64,000 nucleotides of DNA from Halogranum amylolyticum (GTDB lineage: Archaea > Halobacteriota > Halobacteria > Halobacteriales > Haloferacaceae), in NCBI RefSeq assembly GCF_900110465.1, contig NZ_FODV01000004.1, positions 1-64,000 on the forward strand. Direction: 5' to 3'. The notes under the pieces were generated by a model that saw nothing but the letters and a program-made list of their open reading frames with translations, did no database searches and was not told the DNA's origin. This document shows positions 1 through 8,706 of the stretch, piece after piece. Each line of letters starts with the position of its first letter. Positions within the stretch are counted from its first letter, which is position 1. Made by a program: the position numbers and the translations under genes.

Positions 1-8
1 CGCTCTTC

Positions 9-25
9 TGTAGGAGATTGTTGAT
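9..25 (+). repeat. Left terminal inverted repeat of the IS1595-family element
   Basis: TGTAGGAGATTGTTGAT pairs with the right-end repeat at 977-993 with a single mismatch. Adding the eight outer bases gives an imperfect match of 22 of 25. Confidence 0.8.
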
Positions 26-90
26 ACAGTTCAGCTGTTGCTCTAGAATCGAAGAGGGCAAGGGCACCGCGTTAGCGGTGTCCGACACGA

Positions 91-975
91 ATGATTCCGC
101 TCGATGTGTTTGGTTCGGAATCGCTCGCAGCGGACCTGCTCCAACAGGTTCGCTGGCGTGACGGCGTCGAATGCCCCCGCTGCCGTTCTGACCGGACGGT
201 CAGAAACGGCAGCTATGGGGCGTTTCAACGCTATCTCTGTAAGAATTGCGACCGCACGTTCAACGACAAGACGGGCACAATTTTCGCTCACTCGAAGGTT
301 GCGCTCCGCAAGTGGTTGTTCTCAATCTACGCGTTTCTGCGCTTCAACACGAGTCTTCGCCAACTTCAGCGAGAGATCGGTGTCACCTACAAGACGATGC
401 ATCAGCGCGTCGAGCGCTTTACCAGAGCGCTCGACGCGCCTCAACTCGACCTCGTTGGACCGGTCGAAATCGACGAAGTGTACGTCTCTGCGGGGTTGAA
501 AGGCCGCGAGCGCGACCAAGAGTCGCGCTCGCGTGGCCTGTCCACGCGCGGACGAGGTTCGTACGAGGGAGACAAACCACCGGTCTTCTCCATCGTTGAC
601 CGTGGAACGGGACAGCGATACGTCGCCCCAGCGAAATCCGCTGACGAATCGACAGTGCGACTCCTGCTGGCGGACCACGAGGAGGAGTCGCTGACCGTCT
701 ACACTGACGGATTTCGGGCATACGACCCACTGGAGGACGACGACGAATTCACCCGCGAATACGTCGTCCACGGTGACGGCGAATACGCTGATGGAGACGT
801 TCACGTCAACACCTGCGAGAGCCACGCGTCGCTGGCGCGACGGTGGCTCTCGCCGCATCGAGGCGTCTCGAAGGACAAGTTGACACAGTATCTCCGCGCC
901 TTTCAGCTACGCAGCGAACTCTTCAGAAAACCCGGTCGAAAAGCACTCAAACACGCTGTCAAAGCGACTCTCTGA
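91..975 (+). CDS. IS1595-family transposase
   Basis: This 294-aa protein catalyses DNA cut-and-paste of the surrounding element. An N-terminal zinc ribbon is formed by CxxC pairs at C28/C31 and C50/C53, followed by a helical DNA-binding stretch to about residue 115. The RNase H-like catalytic domain shows D128 (in PVEIDEVY), D206 (in VYTDGF) and N240/E243 (in HVNTCESH), the arrangement usual in IS1595 transposases (often annotated as ISXO2-like). Length is normal and the frame is intact, so the element may still be active. It is the only gene between the two terminal repeats. Confidence 0.93.
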   Translation: MIPLDVFGSESLAADLLQQVRWRDGVECPRCRSDRTVRNGSYGAFQRYLCKNCDRTFNDKTGTIFAHSKVALRKWLFSIYAFLRFNTSLRQLQREIGVTYKTMHQRVERFTRALDAPQLDLVGPVEIDEVYVSAGLKGRERDQESRSRGLSTRGRGSYEGDKPPVFSIVDRGTGQRYVAPAKSADESTVRLLLADHEEESLTVYTDGFRAYDPLEDDDEFTREYVVHGDGEYADGDVHVNTCESHASLARRWLSPHRGVSKDKLTQYLRAFQLRSELFRKPGRKALKHAVKATL

Positions 976-976
976 A

Positions 977-993
977 ATCAACAATCTGCTACA
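977..993 (+). repeat. Right terminal inverted repeat of the IS1595-family element
   Basis: The reverse complement TGTAGCAGATTGTTGAT matches the left repeat at 16 of 17 positions. Read on the minus strand, its first bases supply the TAG stop codon (989-991) that now ends the adjacent oxidoreductase gene. Confidence 0.8.
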
Positions 994-1921
994 CATGAGC
1001 GATTTCGACGTACCCGTCGGGCGTCGGCGTCAGTTCGCTCTCGTCGTCCGGCGACGTGATGAGCGATTTGACGAGTTGGTCGAAGAGATAGGCGTTCTGC
1101 ACGTCGTTTGCCTGCATCTGCTTGTAGGTGCTGTGCGTGTCGACCGATGCGTGCCGGTCGGGTTCGTCGTCCTGTGCCGGCAAGATTCGATACGACGACT
1201 GCTGATAGTTCGTGTAGTCGCGTCCGTCTCTCGACTCCCACTCTTCGCCGCTGACCATCTTCTCCATCACCCGCATCTCTTCGACCCATTTGACGCTGTT
1301 GTTCCCGAACCACCCGGGAACGAGGAGACGAACGGGATACCCGTGTTCTGGGGTCATGGGAGTGCCGTTCATCTCGTACGCGAGCAAGCAGTCGTCGACG
1401 GCCTTCGACATCGGAATCGACCGGCAGAACACGTCCTCGTCGGCGGCGGCTTCGCCCCCCATCACTGTGAGCCAGAGTCCGTCGTCGGTCGCAGCACCGT
1501 AGTCGTCGAGAATCTCCCGTACCGGCGTGCCAGTCCAAATGGCGTGGCCGACGGCCCCGTAGGTCCACTGGTCGCCCTCCGCGTCCGGAGAGAAGTACGC
1601 ACGACCGTTCCCCGAACACTCCATCATGTGGACGACGGACTCGGTACTGTACTGGTGTTTGATGTCGTCCATCGAGAGGTCGACGTCTTCGCCCAGCAAC
1701 CCCCGCAACGAGACAGTCCACTCCCGTTCGTCGATGTCTGGCGTGCGATGGTGACTCCTGACGTAGTGTTCTTCTCTCGGGGTGAGGTAGCTCTCGAGGT
1801 GCTTGCGCGATGCCGTCTGCGCGTTCAGCGGTTCTTCAGAGAGGGTTTCCAGACCGGAGAACTTCTCGACCTTACTCTGGCGCGGCGGAGACCCCTCTCC
1901 GTGAGCATCGTCGGGTTCCAT
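989..1921 (-). pseudogene. Molybdopterin-dependent oxidoreductase (sulfite oxidase family), 3'-truncated by IS
   Basis: The 310-aa product has the sulfite-oxidase Moco fold: the MMECSGNGR segment carries the expected Mo-ligand cysteine, followed by WTGTPVREIL and the PVRLLVPGWFG motif with WVEEM. Full-length relatives have an Ig-like dimerisation domain after VKSLITSPDD; here it stops about 15 residues into that domain, at a TAG inside the right terminal repeat of the IS. The ATG at 1921 is preferred over the TTG at 1945 because an A/T-rich promoter-like box lies about 30 nt upstream. The truncated protein may be inactive or monomeric. The missing 3' part would lie left of the window. Confidence 0.78.
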
Positions 1922-2086
1922 GAGAGGGATAGGAGTTTCAGACAAAACGACTCATAGATTTTGCTTGTAAATCAAGGCCCACCGACTGAGGGGAGGACGG
2001 AACCACGCGACAGTGCAACTAAGCAGACGATCGCTCTCTGCTCCCACCTCGAAGCCCTTACCCGCCACCGCCCCCGACGCATCCAC

Positions 2087-3730
2087 ATGGACGACCAGAC
2101 GCACGTCGAGTGGCGCGAGTGGGGGCAGGCGGCCTTCGACGAGGCTCAGGAGTCGAACAAACCGGTCCTCCTCTCGCTGTCGGCGACGTGGTGTGCCAGC
2201 TGTCACGAGATGGACACCGAGACGTACGCCGAACCGCGCATCGCCGCCAACGTCAACGACGGGTTCGTCCCGGTCCGGGTCGACGTCGACCGCCACCCGC
2301 GCGTCCGCGAACGCTACAACATGGGTGGGTTCCCGACCACGGCGTTTCTGACGCCCGAGGGGAAACTGCTCACGGGCGCGATGTATCTCGGTCCCGACGG
2401 GATGCGTCAGGTGCTCGACCGGGTCCGCGAGATGTGGGACGCCAAAGGCTCCGAGGCCGGACGCGTCCCCCGCGCACTCGCCGGCAACCCGACGCCGTCG
2501 AGCGAGGTCACCCCCGCCATCGAGGAACATCTCGCCGGCCAGTTGAGCGAGAAGTACGACGAGCGGTTCGCCGGGTGGGGGTCAGACGCGAAGTTCCCGA
2601 TGGCTCGGACCGTCGAGTTCGCGCTGAAACGCGAACGCGAGCAGGCGCTGCGGACGCTCGACGCCGTCCGCGACCACCTGTTCGACGACGTCGCTGGGGG
2701 GTTCTTCCGCTACGCCGGCAGTCGCGACTGGAGCGACGTCCACCACGAGAAACGGCTCGACGCCAACGCCACGCTCGTGCGGGCGTTCGCCAACGCCTAC
2801 CTCTACACCGGCGACGAGGTCTACCGGGAGCCGGCCGCCCGGACCGTGGACTACCTCACCGACGAGCTCTGGACCGGCCTCGGCGTCGGCGGCAGTCAGG
2901 GGCCGGCCGAAGGACGGGACTACTACCTCCTCGACGCCGAGGAGCGCGCCGAGACGCGGCGACCTCGGACCGACCTCACGGTCTTCGCCGGCGGCAACGC
3001 GCTCGCGGCCGACGCGCTTCTCACCTACCACGCCTACACCGACGACGAACACGCCCGCGAGTACGGGCGGCGCATCCTCGACACCCTCCAGACCGACCTC
3101 GTCGGCCGGGAGCGCGAGGGCGTCGTCACTCGCTTCGTCGCCGGCGACGACGTCGGCGAGTCGCTCCTGCTCGAAGACCACGCTCGCGTCGTCGCCGCGT
3201 TCTGTCGCGCCCAGCAGGTGCTCGGCGAGGGACTCGACGTCGCCCGCGCCGTCGCCGACGCCGCCGTCGAGGAACTGTTCGACGAGGGATCGTTCCGCGA
3301 CGGTCCGGCGGCGGGACCGGGGATGCTCGACAGACCGCTCCGTCCCCTCGACGGCAACGTCGAGATGGCGGACGCGCTGCTCGATCTCGCGGTGCTCGCG
3401 GACGACGAGTCGTACCGCGACGTCGCCCACGACGCGGTCGGGGCGTTCGCCGGGGCCGCCGACAGGATCGGGGTGCAGGTGGCCGGCTACGGCGGGGTCG
3501 CCGCCCGACTCTGCCGCGACCCGCTGGTGGTCGCCGTCGCCGACGACGTCGGCTCGGATCTCCACCGCGCCGCGCTCCGCATCGCCGACCACGAGAAGGT
3601 CGTCGTCCCCGCCGCCGACAGCGACGACTACGAGGCCGGGACGGCGTATCTCCTCGACGGCGACGAACGACGCCCCGCCCAGACGCCCGAGGAGTTGATG
3701 GCGACGGTCGCCGAACACGCCCGCCTGTAA
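2087..3730 (+). CDS. DUF255 thioredoxin-domain protein (YyaL/SPATA20 family)
   Basis: The 547-aa protein starts with a thioredoxin-like domain carrying the redox motif C36-A-S-C39 in SATWCASCHEMD, then RVDVDRHPRVRERYNMGGFPT. The larger C-terminal half is the (alpha/alpha)-barrel region typical of DUF255 proteins (HHEKRLDANA, LTVFAGGNALAADALL). Family members are cytosolic and poorly understood. The start at 2087 is chosen because the family begins just before the thioredoxin fold; an upstream in-frame ATG at 1961 would add 42 residues of unlikely composition. The archaeal-length protein is complete and has no obvious operon partner. Confidence 0.88.
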   Translation: MDDQTHVEWREWGQAAFDEAQESNKPVLLSLSATWCASCHEMDTETYAEPRIAANVNDGFVPVRVDVDRHPRVRERYNMGGFPTTAFLTPEGKLLTGAMYLGPDGMRQVLDRVREMWDAKGSEAGRVPRALAGNPTPSSEVTPAIEEHLAGQLSEKYDERFAGWGSDAKFPMARTVEFALKREREQALRTLDAVRDHLFDDVAGGFFRYAGSRDWSDVHHEKRLDANATLVRAFANAYLYTGDEVYREPAARTVDYLTDELWTGLGVGGSQGPAEGRDYYLLDAEERAETRRPRTDLTVFAGGNALAADALLTYHAYTDDEHAREYGRRILDTLQTDLVGREREGVVTRFVAGDDVGESLLLEDHARVVAAFCRAQQVLGEGLDVARAVADAAVEELFDEGSFRDGPAAGPGMLDRPLRPLDGNVEMADALLDLAVLADDESYRDVAHDAVGAFAGAADRIGVQVAGYGGVAARLCRDPLVVAVADDVGSDLHRAALRIADHEKVVVPAADSDDYEAGTAYLLDGDERRPAQTPEELMATVAEHARL

Positions 3731-3757
3731 ACTACCCATCCTCCTCTCTCGGCGCTT

Positions 3758-3857
3758 CACACCTCGGTGCTTGAGGGTGTCGCCAGAAACCGTTGGTTTC
3801 TGGCCGCTAACCAGAAGTAGATTCTGGTGGTGGGGCCACCGATGGAGCTTCGCTCTA
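3758..3857. repeat. Cluster of intergenic hairpins with mutually exclusive pairings
   Basis: This intergenic segment holds a perfect 10-bp stem GCCAGAAACC/GGTTTCTGGC (3782-3791 with 3795-3804, 3-nt loop), a second stem CCAGAA/TTCTGG (3811-3816 with 3822-3827), GGTGG/CCACC (3826-3840), GAGC-TTC-GCTC (3845-3855), and a weaker ACACC/GGTGT stem (3759-3780). The CCAGAA and TTCTGG arms can pair in alternative ways. It lies downstream of the DUF255 gene and upstream of the trmB-like promoter. It could be a 3'-UTR structure or a remnant of a mobile element. Confidence 0.6.
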
Positions 3858-3913
3858 TCGAGTGTCAGTCGGAACAACCGATCAACTGATGGCCCGTGTA
3901 AACGTCCGATGTG

Positions 3914-3920
3914 TTTTTAT
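3914..3920 (+). promoter_or_regulatory. TATA box for the TrmB-family gene
   Basis: TTTTTAT is centred about 26 nt before the ATG at 3943, the spacing of a leaderless haloarchaeal transcript. This decides the start at 3943 rather than the in-frame ATG at 3862. Confidence 0.65.
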
Positions 3921-3942
3921 TCGTGGCTTTCGATGGTGGAGT

Positions 3943-4758
3943 ATGGCCGACCTTCGGGACCTCGGGCTGTCGGAGTACGAAGCGCGCTCGTACCGGGCGC
4001 TGTTGCGAACCGGACCGACAACGGCGAAGGAGTTGTCACGGGCTAGTGACGTACCCATGGGCCGCATCTACGACGTGCTCAACACCCTCGAGCAGTACAG
4101 TCTCGTCCGTAGTCAGGCGGCGAGCCGACCGAAGAAGTACGTCGCCGTCGAGCCCGACACGGCGCTGGACAGACTGCTGGAGGACAAGCGGAAGGAGCTA
4201 GAGGAGAAAGCCCGCCAGTACGAGGGGATCGTCGACGAGTTGGTCGACGAGCTCGACGCGAGCGAACCCGTCGAGGGACAGTTCTGGACGGCCGCCGTCG
4301 GCCCCGACGAGACAGTTGACCTGTTGCTCGAACGGCTCGCCGCGGCCGACCGCCACATCGTGATGGTCGCCGGGACGTCGTCCGTCCAGTTCGACCTCGG
4401 CGAGGTCGGTGAACTCGTCGTCGAGGAGCTAGAGCAGGCGCTCGACCGTGGCGTCGAGGTGCTGCTCCTGATGTCGCCGGAGTTGGTCGAGACGCTCCCG
4501 CCGAGCGTCGGCGACCGGTACGCGGACTATCTGGTCGACCACCCGCAGTTCCAAGTGCGGACGACGGACAACGTCTCGGGGACGTTCAACCTCATCGACG
4601 ACACGGAGGTCTGTATCGAGGTGCCGAACCCGCTCGACCCCGGCGAGACGTTCGCGATGATCGACCTCAAGGACCCCGAGTTCGCCAGCGACGTCCGGCG
4701 CGTCTTCGACCCCCGCTGGGAGAGCGCCGAGGAACTGTCGCTGTCGCTGTCGGGGTAA
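3943..4758 (+). CDS. TrmB-family transcriptional regulator
   Basis: The 271-aa protein has an N-terminal winged helix (about residues 1-70; LGLSEYEARSYRALLRTGPTTAKELS is the usual TrmB opening) followed by a coiled segment of charged heptads (about 75-105) and a C-terminal phospholipase-D-like/effector domain (TAAVGPDETVDLLLERL onward). TrmB proteins usually regulate sugar transport or central carbon genes in response to sugars. No sugar gene is adjacent, so the target here is unknown. A TATA box supports the start. It is transcribed away from the DUF255 gene and towards mptA. Confidence 0.88.
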   Translation: MADLRDLGLSEYEARSYRALLRTGPTTAKELSRASDVPMGRIYDVLNTLEQYSLVRSQAASRPKKYVAVEPDTALDRLLEDKRKELEEKARQYEGIVDELVDELDASEPVEGQFWTAAVGPDETVDLLLERLAAADRHIVMVAGTSSVQFDLGEVGELVVEELEQALDRGVEVLLLMSPELVETLPPSVGDRYADYLVDHPQFQVRTTDNVSGTFNLIDDTEVCIEVPNPLDPGETFAMIDLKDPEFASDVRRVFDPRWESAEELSLSLSG

Positions 4759-4797
4759 GCAACGAGAACGAACGGCGGTTCGAACCGTATCCGTGTT

Positions 4798-5724
4798 CTA
4801 GGGACGCATCTCCGAGCGGAGCCGCTCCATCGTCACTTCGCGCTCGGCGTGGGCGTTGTGCTGGTGGATCGACTCGTCGTTCGACTGTTTCATGTGGACG
4901 ACGGCGTCGTCGGGGAGGTGGTCGAACTGGTCGACGACCGACTCGGCCAGCGAGCGCACGCAGTCCTCGACGAACTTGGCGTTCGCGTGGGCGTGGTAGG
5001 TCATGTGGTCCTCGTCGGGTCGCTTCGCGAGGTTGTAGATGCGCGCGCTCATCGAGTCGCGGGCGGCGTCGACGATGTCGATGAGGTCGACTTCGGGCGA
5101 CCCCTCGCTGGTGATGGTGAGCGTGGCGTGGCCGCGCTGGGAGTGACCCGGCTGGGGAACCTGCTCCAGGAACTCTTCGATGGTGTCGTCGTCGACTTCG
5201 AGGTCCTGCAGCACGTCGCGGGCGCGGGAGGCGGACATCCCCTGCGAGCAGGGACAGACGGTCATCCCGACGACCTCGGCACCGATCTCCTCGCGGGTCC
5301 CTTCGTCGGTCGCCGTCGCACTGGCGATGATCTCCGTCGTGCTCTGGGTCTGGAGTTCGCTCGCGGGGGTGTCCTCGCGGATGATGAGGTCGGCGGTCAT
5401 CTTGACCTCCGCCGTGGTGGTGTAGTCGTGTTTCGCGAGGAGTCGCTCGGCGGCCTCACCACAGAGGTCTTCGACGCGGTAGGCGGGTTCGCTCACTGCG
5501 GTCTCCAGCACCTCGTCGATGACCTGCATGTTGCGACTCATGTCGATCCCCTTCCGACCGCCTGGCAGGTCGACGAACACCTCGAACTCCGCCATCAGGA
5601 TGAGTGGACGCTTCCCGTCGCGGGCGATCTTCACGAGTTTCTCGACGCCGGTGACGCCGACCTGACTGAGCCCGACAGTGACGTCGGGCTGCGTCGCCTG
5701 GACGTCGGGCAGCTGGTGACTCAT
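4798..5724 (-). CDS. mptA: GTP cyclohydrolase MptA (archaeal type, FolE2-like)
   Basis: The 308-aa enzyme converts GTP to 7,8-dihydro-D-neopterin 2',3'-cyclic phosphate, the first step of archaeal pterin (methanopterin/folate-type) synthesis. It is recognisable by [17 protein letters not shown], the CPCSQG motif (C157 and C159), [13 protein letters not shown] (H194, H199) and the C-terminal [12 protein letters not shown]. These contribute the metal and substrate site of the GTP cyclohydrolase IB family. Length is normal. It is convergent with the trmB-like gene and faces away from its right-hand neighbours, with about 65 bp between it and the next minus-strand gene. Confidence 0.93.
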   Translation of the reverse strand: MSHQLPDVQATQPDVTVGLSQVGVTGVEKLVKIARDGKRPLILMAEFEVFVDLPGGRKGIDMSRNMQVIDEVLETAVSEPAYRVEDLCGEAAERLLAKHDYTTTAEVKMTADLIIREDTPASELQTQSTTEIIASATATDEGTREEIGAEVVGMTVCPCSQGMSASRARDVLQDLEVDDDTIEEFLEQVPQPGHSQRGHATLTITSEGSPEVDLIDIVDAARDSMSARIYNLAKRPDEDHMTYHAHANAKFVEDCVRSLAESVVDQFDHLPDDAVVHMKQSNDESIHQHNAHAEREVTMERLRSEMRP

Positions 5725-5789
5725 TATCAGTTAGTCGGTGTCTCGCCGATTAGGGCTTTCGATACCGAGACTCACCCGTTAGCGGCGCC

Positions 5790-6203
5790 TCAGGGCCAGT
5801 CGTCACGTGTCTCGGCGTCGAAGGGATCCTCCTCCTCGTCGTCGCCGGCGGCGAGCGTCCAGTCGGCGGCCTCGGCGGCGTCCTCGACGTGGAGGAACTC
5901 CCACCCGCAGTCTTCGGCGACCTCGCGGTCCTCGTCGGTCGTCCCGACGAACACGTGACGGTCGGTGTCGAACTGCCGCTTGACGTTCTCTAGACTCTCC
6001 TCGACGCCGCGGGGGCCGGAGAAGAAATCCTGTCGGATACGCTCTTTGCGCGTGAAGTTGGTGACCACGTAGGTCGGCTTCTCGCTGACGACGCCGACGT
6101 ACTTCGTCCACTGTCGGGCGTCCTCGAAGACGGCGCTCGGGTCGGCGACCTCCTTCAGCGCCTCCAGTTCGAACGCGAGCGTCATCGTCCCGCTGTTGTC
6201 CAT
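5790..6203 (-). CDS. Conserved haloarchaeal protein (DUF7124-like)
   Basis: The 137-aa acidic protein begins MDNSGTMTLAFELEAL and contains TRKERIRQDFFSGPRG and a Rossmann-like FVGTTDEDREVAEDCGW segment, then an Asp/Glu-rich tail. I recall near-identical short proteins in many haloarchaea, annotated only by a DUF number. No catalytic motif is evident. It lies upstream of mptA on the same strand, 65 bp away, so it may be cotranscribed. A second in-frame ATG, 6 codons later, is an alternative start. Confidence 0.75.
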   Translation of the reverse strand: MDNSGTMTLAFELEALKEVADPSAVFEDARQWTKYVGVVSEKPTYVVTNFTRKERIRQDFFSGPRGVEESLENVKRQFDTDRHVFVGTTDEDREVAEDCGWEFLHVEDAAEAADWTLAAGDDEEEDPFDAETRDDWP

Positions 6204-6311
6204 GGTCTACACTCGCGTCGGGTCTCGCAAAACCGCTTCGGTCGCGTACTGACGCCGTCTACACCCGGTCCGTCCGACCCGTCGGACGTGGCGTCGCCGT
6301 AGAAGACGCTC

Positions 6312-6524
6312 TCAGTCGACGCGGAGGTAGTCGGTGAAGACCACGATGTCCCCCGATTGGAGGTCGTCGGGCACCGCCTTCGGGACGACCTCGTCGTCGG
6401 CCCACGCGAGGACGTACTCCTGTGCCGGCTCGCTCAACTGGTCGAAGTGACGCACCTGTGCGGAGGGGTGGACATGTTCGACGCGTGACAGGGACTGTAC
6501 TGCCGGTGAGGCGGACCGTGACAT
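6312..6524 (-). CDS. Small conserved haloarchaeal protein (70 aa)
   Basis: The protein contains VRHFDQLSEPAQEYVLAW and ends GDIVVFTDYLRVD, a pattern that recurs in short haloarchaeal proteins of unknown function (DUF7979-like, from memory). No domain with known activity is visible. The promoter is supported by a CTTTATG box about 30 nt upstream of the ATG on the minus strand, within an A/T-rich patch. It stands alone between the DUF7124-like gene and a flavoprotein gene. Confidence 0.65.
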   Translation of the reverse strand: MSRSASPAVQSLSRVEHVHPSAQVRHFDQLSEPAQEYVLAWADDEVVPKAVPDDLQSGDIVVFTDYLRVD

Positions 6525-6689
6525 ATGATATCAATGGCCACTCCTGGACATAAAGGTTACTACCGTTGACTGTATCGACGACCAGACGGTCGGGGCGAAA
6601 CGGTCGACGAGAGAGAGATGAACGATCGGAATTGACGGGGACGAGAACGGGTGAACGAGAGCCGAGAGGAGACGAGCCGACGTTCGGAG

Positions 6690-7928
6690 CTACTGCTCTT
6701 GGGCCGGTGCGAGGTCGTCGGGATCGAACTTCTTCTGCATCAGGACGTCCTTCTGGTCGCCGACGACACGTTCTTCCTTCATGAGCCGTTTGTAGGCGCT
6801 CTGCGGCGCGAGGTCGCCGATGAGGACGCCGCCGACGATCTTGCCGTCTTTCAGTGCGAGGCGACGGTACTCGGTGTCGGAGTACTTCTTCTCGACCTCG
6901 TCGTCGCCGAGAGTCGGGTGACCGAACGAGAGGAACGGGAAGTCGAAGTGCGTGATGGAGTACGAGGAGACCCAGCGGAACTCCGCGGACTCGGGGTCGA
7001 CCATGTTCTTCGCGGCGATGGACCCCTGTTCTTTCGCGCTGCCCCACGATCCGTTCTGGGCGTACTCGCCGAGGATAGTGTCGTAGAAGCGCGTGAGGTC
7101 GCCGGCCGCGTAGACGTCGTCGACGTTCGTCTGCATGTGCTGATCGACGAGGACGCCGTTGTCCTGCTTCACGCCGGTCCCCTGGAGGATCTCGGTGTTG
7201 AAGTTCAGGCCGATGGCGACGCCCGCCCAGTCACACTCGAAGCGGTCGCCGTTCGGGTCGACGGCGGCGGTCACGTGGCCGTCGTCGTCGGTCTCGAAGT
7301 GGTCGACGCCGCTGCCGAAGACCGGTTCGACGCCGACGTCGCGCATCGCGTCGTGCATGATCTCGGCCCCCTCCTCGGAGAGCGCGTAGCGCCACCAGGC
7401 GTTGCCGCGCATCAGATACTTCGCGTCGATCCCTTGTGCCCCGGAGATGGCCGCGAGGTCGATACCGAGCAGACCGGCCCCGACGATGACGGCCTGCTCG
7501 CCGGACTCGGCGCTCTGTTTGATGCGGCGAGCGTCCTGGAACGTCCAGAAGTGGTGGACCCCCTCGGCGTCGCTGTTGTCGACCGGCAGCTGCGTCGGCG
7601 TCCCACCCGTAGCGACGAGCAGTTTGTCGTAATCGAGAACCTCCTCCTCGTGGGTCTCGATGGTGTTCCCCTCGAGGTCGATGTTCTTGACGTGCGTGTT
7701 CAGTCGGAGTTCGACGTCGCGCTCCTCGTACCACGACTCGTCGTGGATCGAGATGGGCGCTTCGGGGAGTTTCCCCTTGGCGAACTCCTTGATGAGGATC
7801 CGATTGTAGAGGGCCTCCCCCTCGTCGGTGATGACGGTGATGTCGGCGTCGGGTGCCTCCTCGCGGAGGGTCTCGGCGGCGGAACTCCCTGCGATCCCGT
7901 CGCCGATTATCACATACGACTCTGTCAT
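6690..7928 (-). CDS. NAD(P)/FAD-dependent oxidoreductase (class I pyridine nucleotide type)
   Basis: The 412-aa flavoprotein has the N-terminal FAD motif GDGIAGSSAAE (residues 9-19), the ATGGTP loop, a second dinucleotide site VGAGLLGIDLA in the middle, and the FAD-closing VYAAGDLTRF. No CxxC redox pair is present, so it resembles rubredoxin/ferredoxin reductases and the nitrite reductase NirB-type reductase rather than a disulfide reductase. The electron acceptor cannot be read from the sequence. The C-terminal 120 residues (FDFPFLSFGHPTLGDDEVEKKY) match the small extra domain of that family. It is a single gene, divergent from the gene at 8147. Confidence 0.85.
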   Translation of the reverse strand: MTESYVIIGDGIAGSSAAETLREEAPDADITVITDEGEALYNRILIKEFAKGKLPEAPISIHDESWYEERDVELRLNTHVKNIDLEGNTIETHEEEVLDYDKLLVATGGTPTQLPVDNSDAEGVHHFWTFQDARRIKQSAESGEQAVIVGAGLLGIDLAAISGAQGIDAKYLMRGNAWWRYALSEEGAEIMHDAMRDVGVEPVFGSGVDHFETDDDGHVTAAVDPNGDRFECDWAGVAIGLNFNTEILQGTGVKQDNGVLVDQHMQTNVDDVYAAGDLTRFYDTILGEYAQNGSWGSAKEQGSIAAKNMVDPESAEFRWVSSYSITHFDFPFLSFGHPTLGDDEVEKKYSDTEYRRLALKDGKIVGGVLIGDLAPQSAYKRLMKEERVVGDQKDVLMQKKFDPDDLAPAQEQ

Positions 7929-8146
7929 GTGCAGGGGGTTCGTATCCGGGGTTAATGTGGGTTGCTATCTTCGCCATTCTTCGTCTGAAAGGGGTATAAG
8001 GGGGTTAGAGGCCGGATGTCGTGATCGAAACCGCCCGACGGCCCATCGACGGAACGAGGTGGAGAGACCGGTGTCGATCCGTCGCTGCGGACCGCGAGAC
8101 GACCGGTAGCGTGGCCTTCAAGACGACGGAATCCCAACCGCGACAC

Positions 8147-8695
8147 ATGAAACTCCGTCAGAACGTGCGACACTTCGCGTTCAAACAGGCGTTGACCGCA
8201 CCCGTCGTCGGCGAGAAGGTCACCGAGAAACTCGTCGACCTCCACGTCGACGTCTTCGGGAAGAAGGCGGCCGACGGGCGTCGCGAGGAGCGCGAACCGC
8301 ACATGGAGGCGTTCTTCGACTGTACGTTCGACACCTACGTCTCGGCGCTCGAAGCGGGGTTCACCGAGGCGGAGGCGCGGGAGATCACCCACATCCAGGC
8401 GAACTTCGACTTCTACAACCACGGCTGGACGGAGATGATGGAGTTCCCGGTCGACGAACTCGAGGAACACTACGAGCGGTACCGGCGGTTCTTCGAGACA
8501 CACGGCATCACCATCGCCGACCCGCTCGGCGACTTCCGGAACCGCGAGATCCCCGACGCCGCGTCGACGCCGGAGCGACTCGACGACCCCGAGCATCCGC
8601 ACGCCGAAGGCGGGTTCGCCGACGACGTCTACATCGAGGACGACAGCGGCGAGATCACCCGCGGCGGTGCCGACCCCGAGGAAGTGGCGGAGTAG
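8147..8695 (+). CDS. Conserved haloarchaeal protein (DUF6149-like)
   Basis: The 182-aa protein begins MKLRQNVRHFAFKQALTAP and has a helical, acidic body with AREITHIQANFDFYNHGWTEMMEFP and a low-complexity acidic end. I recall a family of this length in haloarchaea without known function. The ATG at 8147 is chosen over 8021 because the family opens at MKLRQN and the upstream stretch is Arg/Thr-rich and atypical. It is convergent with the MATE gene, 11 bp apart. Confidence 0.72.
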   Translation: MKLRQNVRHFAFKQALTAPVVGEKVTEKLVDLHVDVFGKKAADGRREEREPHMEAFFDCTFDTYVSALEAGFTEAEAREITHIQANFDFYNHGWTEMMEFPVDELEEHYERYRRFFETHGITIADPLGDFRNREIPDAASTPERLDDPEHPHAEGGFADDVYIEDDSGEITRGGADPEEVAE

Positions 8696-8706
8696 TCGAA
8701 CTCCTT

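Larger units (their letters stand above)
9..993 (+). mobile_element. IS1595-family insertion sequence, nearly complete
   Basis: The element is bounded by 17-bp terminal inverted repeats at 9-25 and 977-993 that match at 16 of 17 positions, and it carries one intact transposase gene. The boundary is not certain: the flanking bases 1-8 and 994-1001 are themselves imperfect inverted copies (CGCTC shared), so the true ends could lie a few bases further out. No 8-bp target duplication is visible with ends at 9 and 993, and the left flank is cut by the window edge. The right end lies inside the 3' end of a molybdopterin oxidoreductase gene on the other strand. Confidence 0.85.

Noticed and set aside
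995..1957. A 320-codon open frame on the plus strand, antisense to the truncated Moco gene.
   Set aside because: It mirrors the real gene; GC-rich third positions open the complementary frame. Its composition is not acidic and no domain is seen.
2582..3877. A 431-codon open frame on the minus strand across the DUF255 gene.
   Set aside because: Antisense shadow of a high-GC gene with Val/Gly/Arg-rich composition and no promoter.
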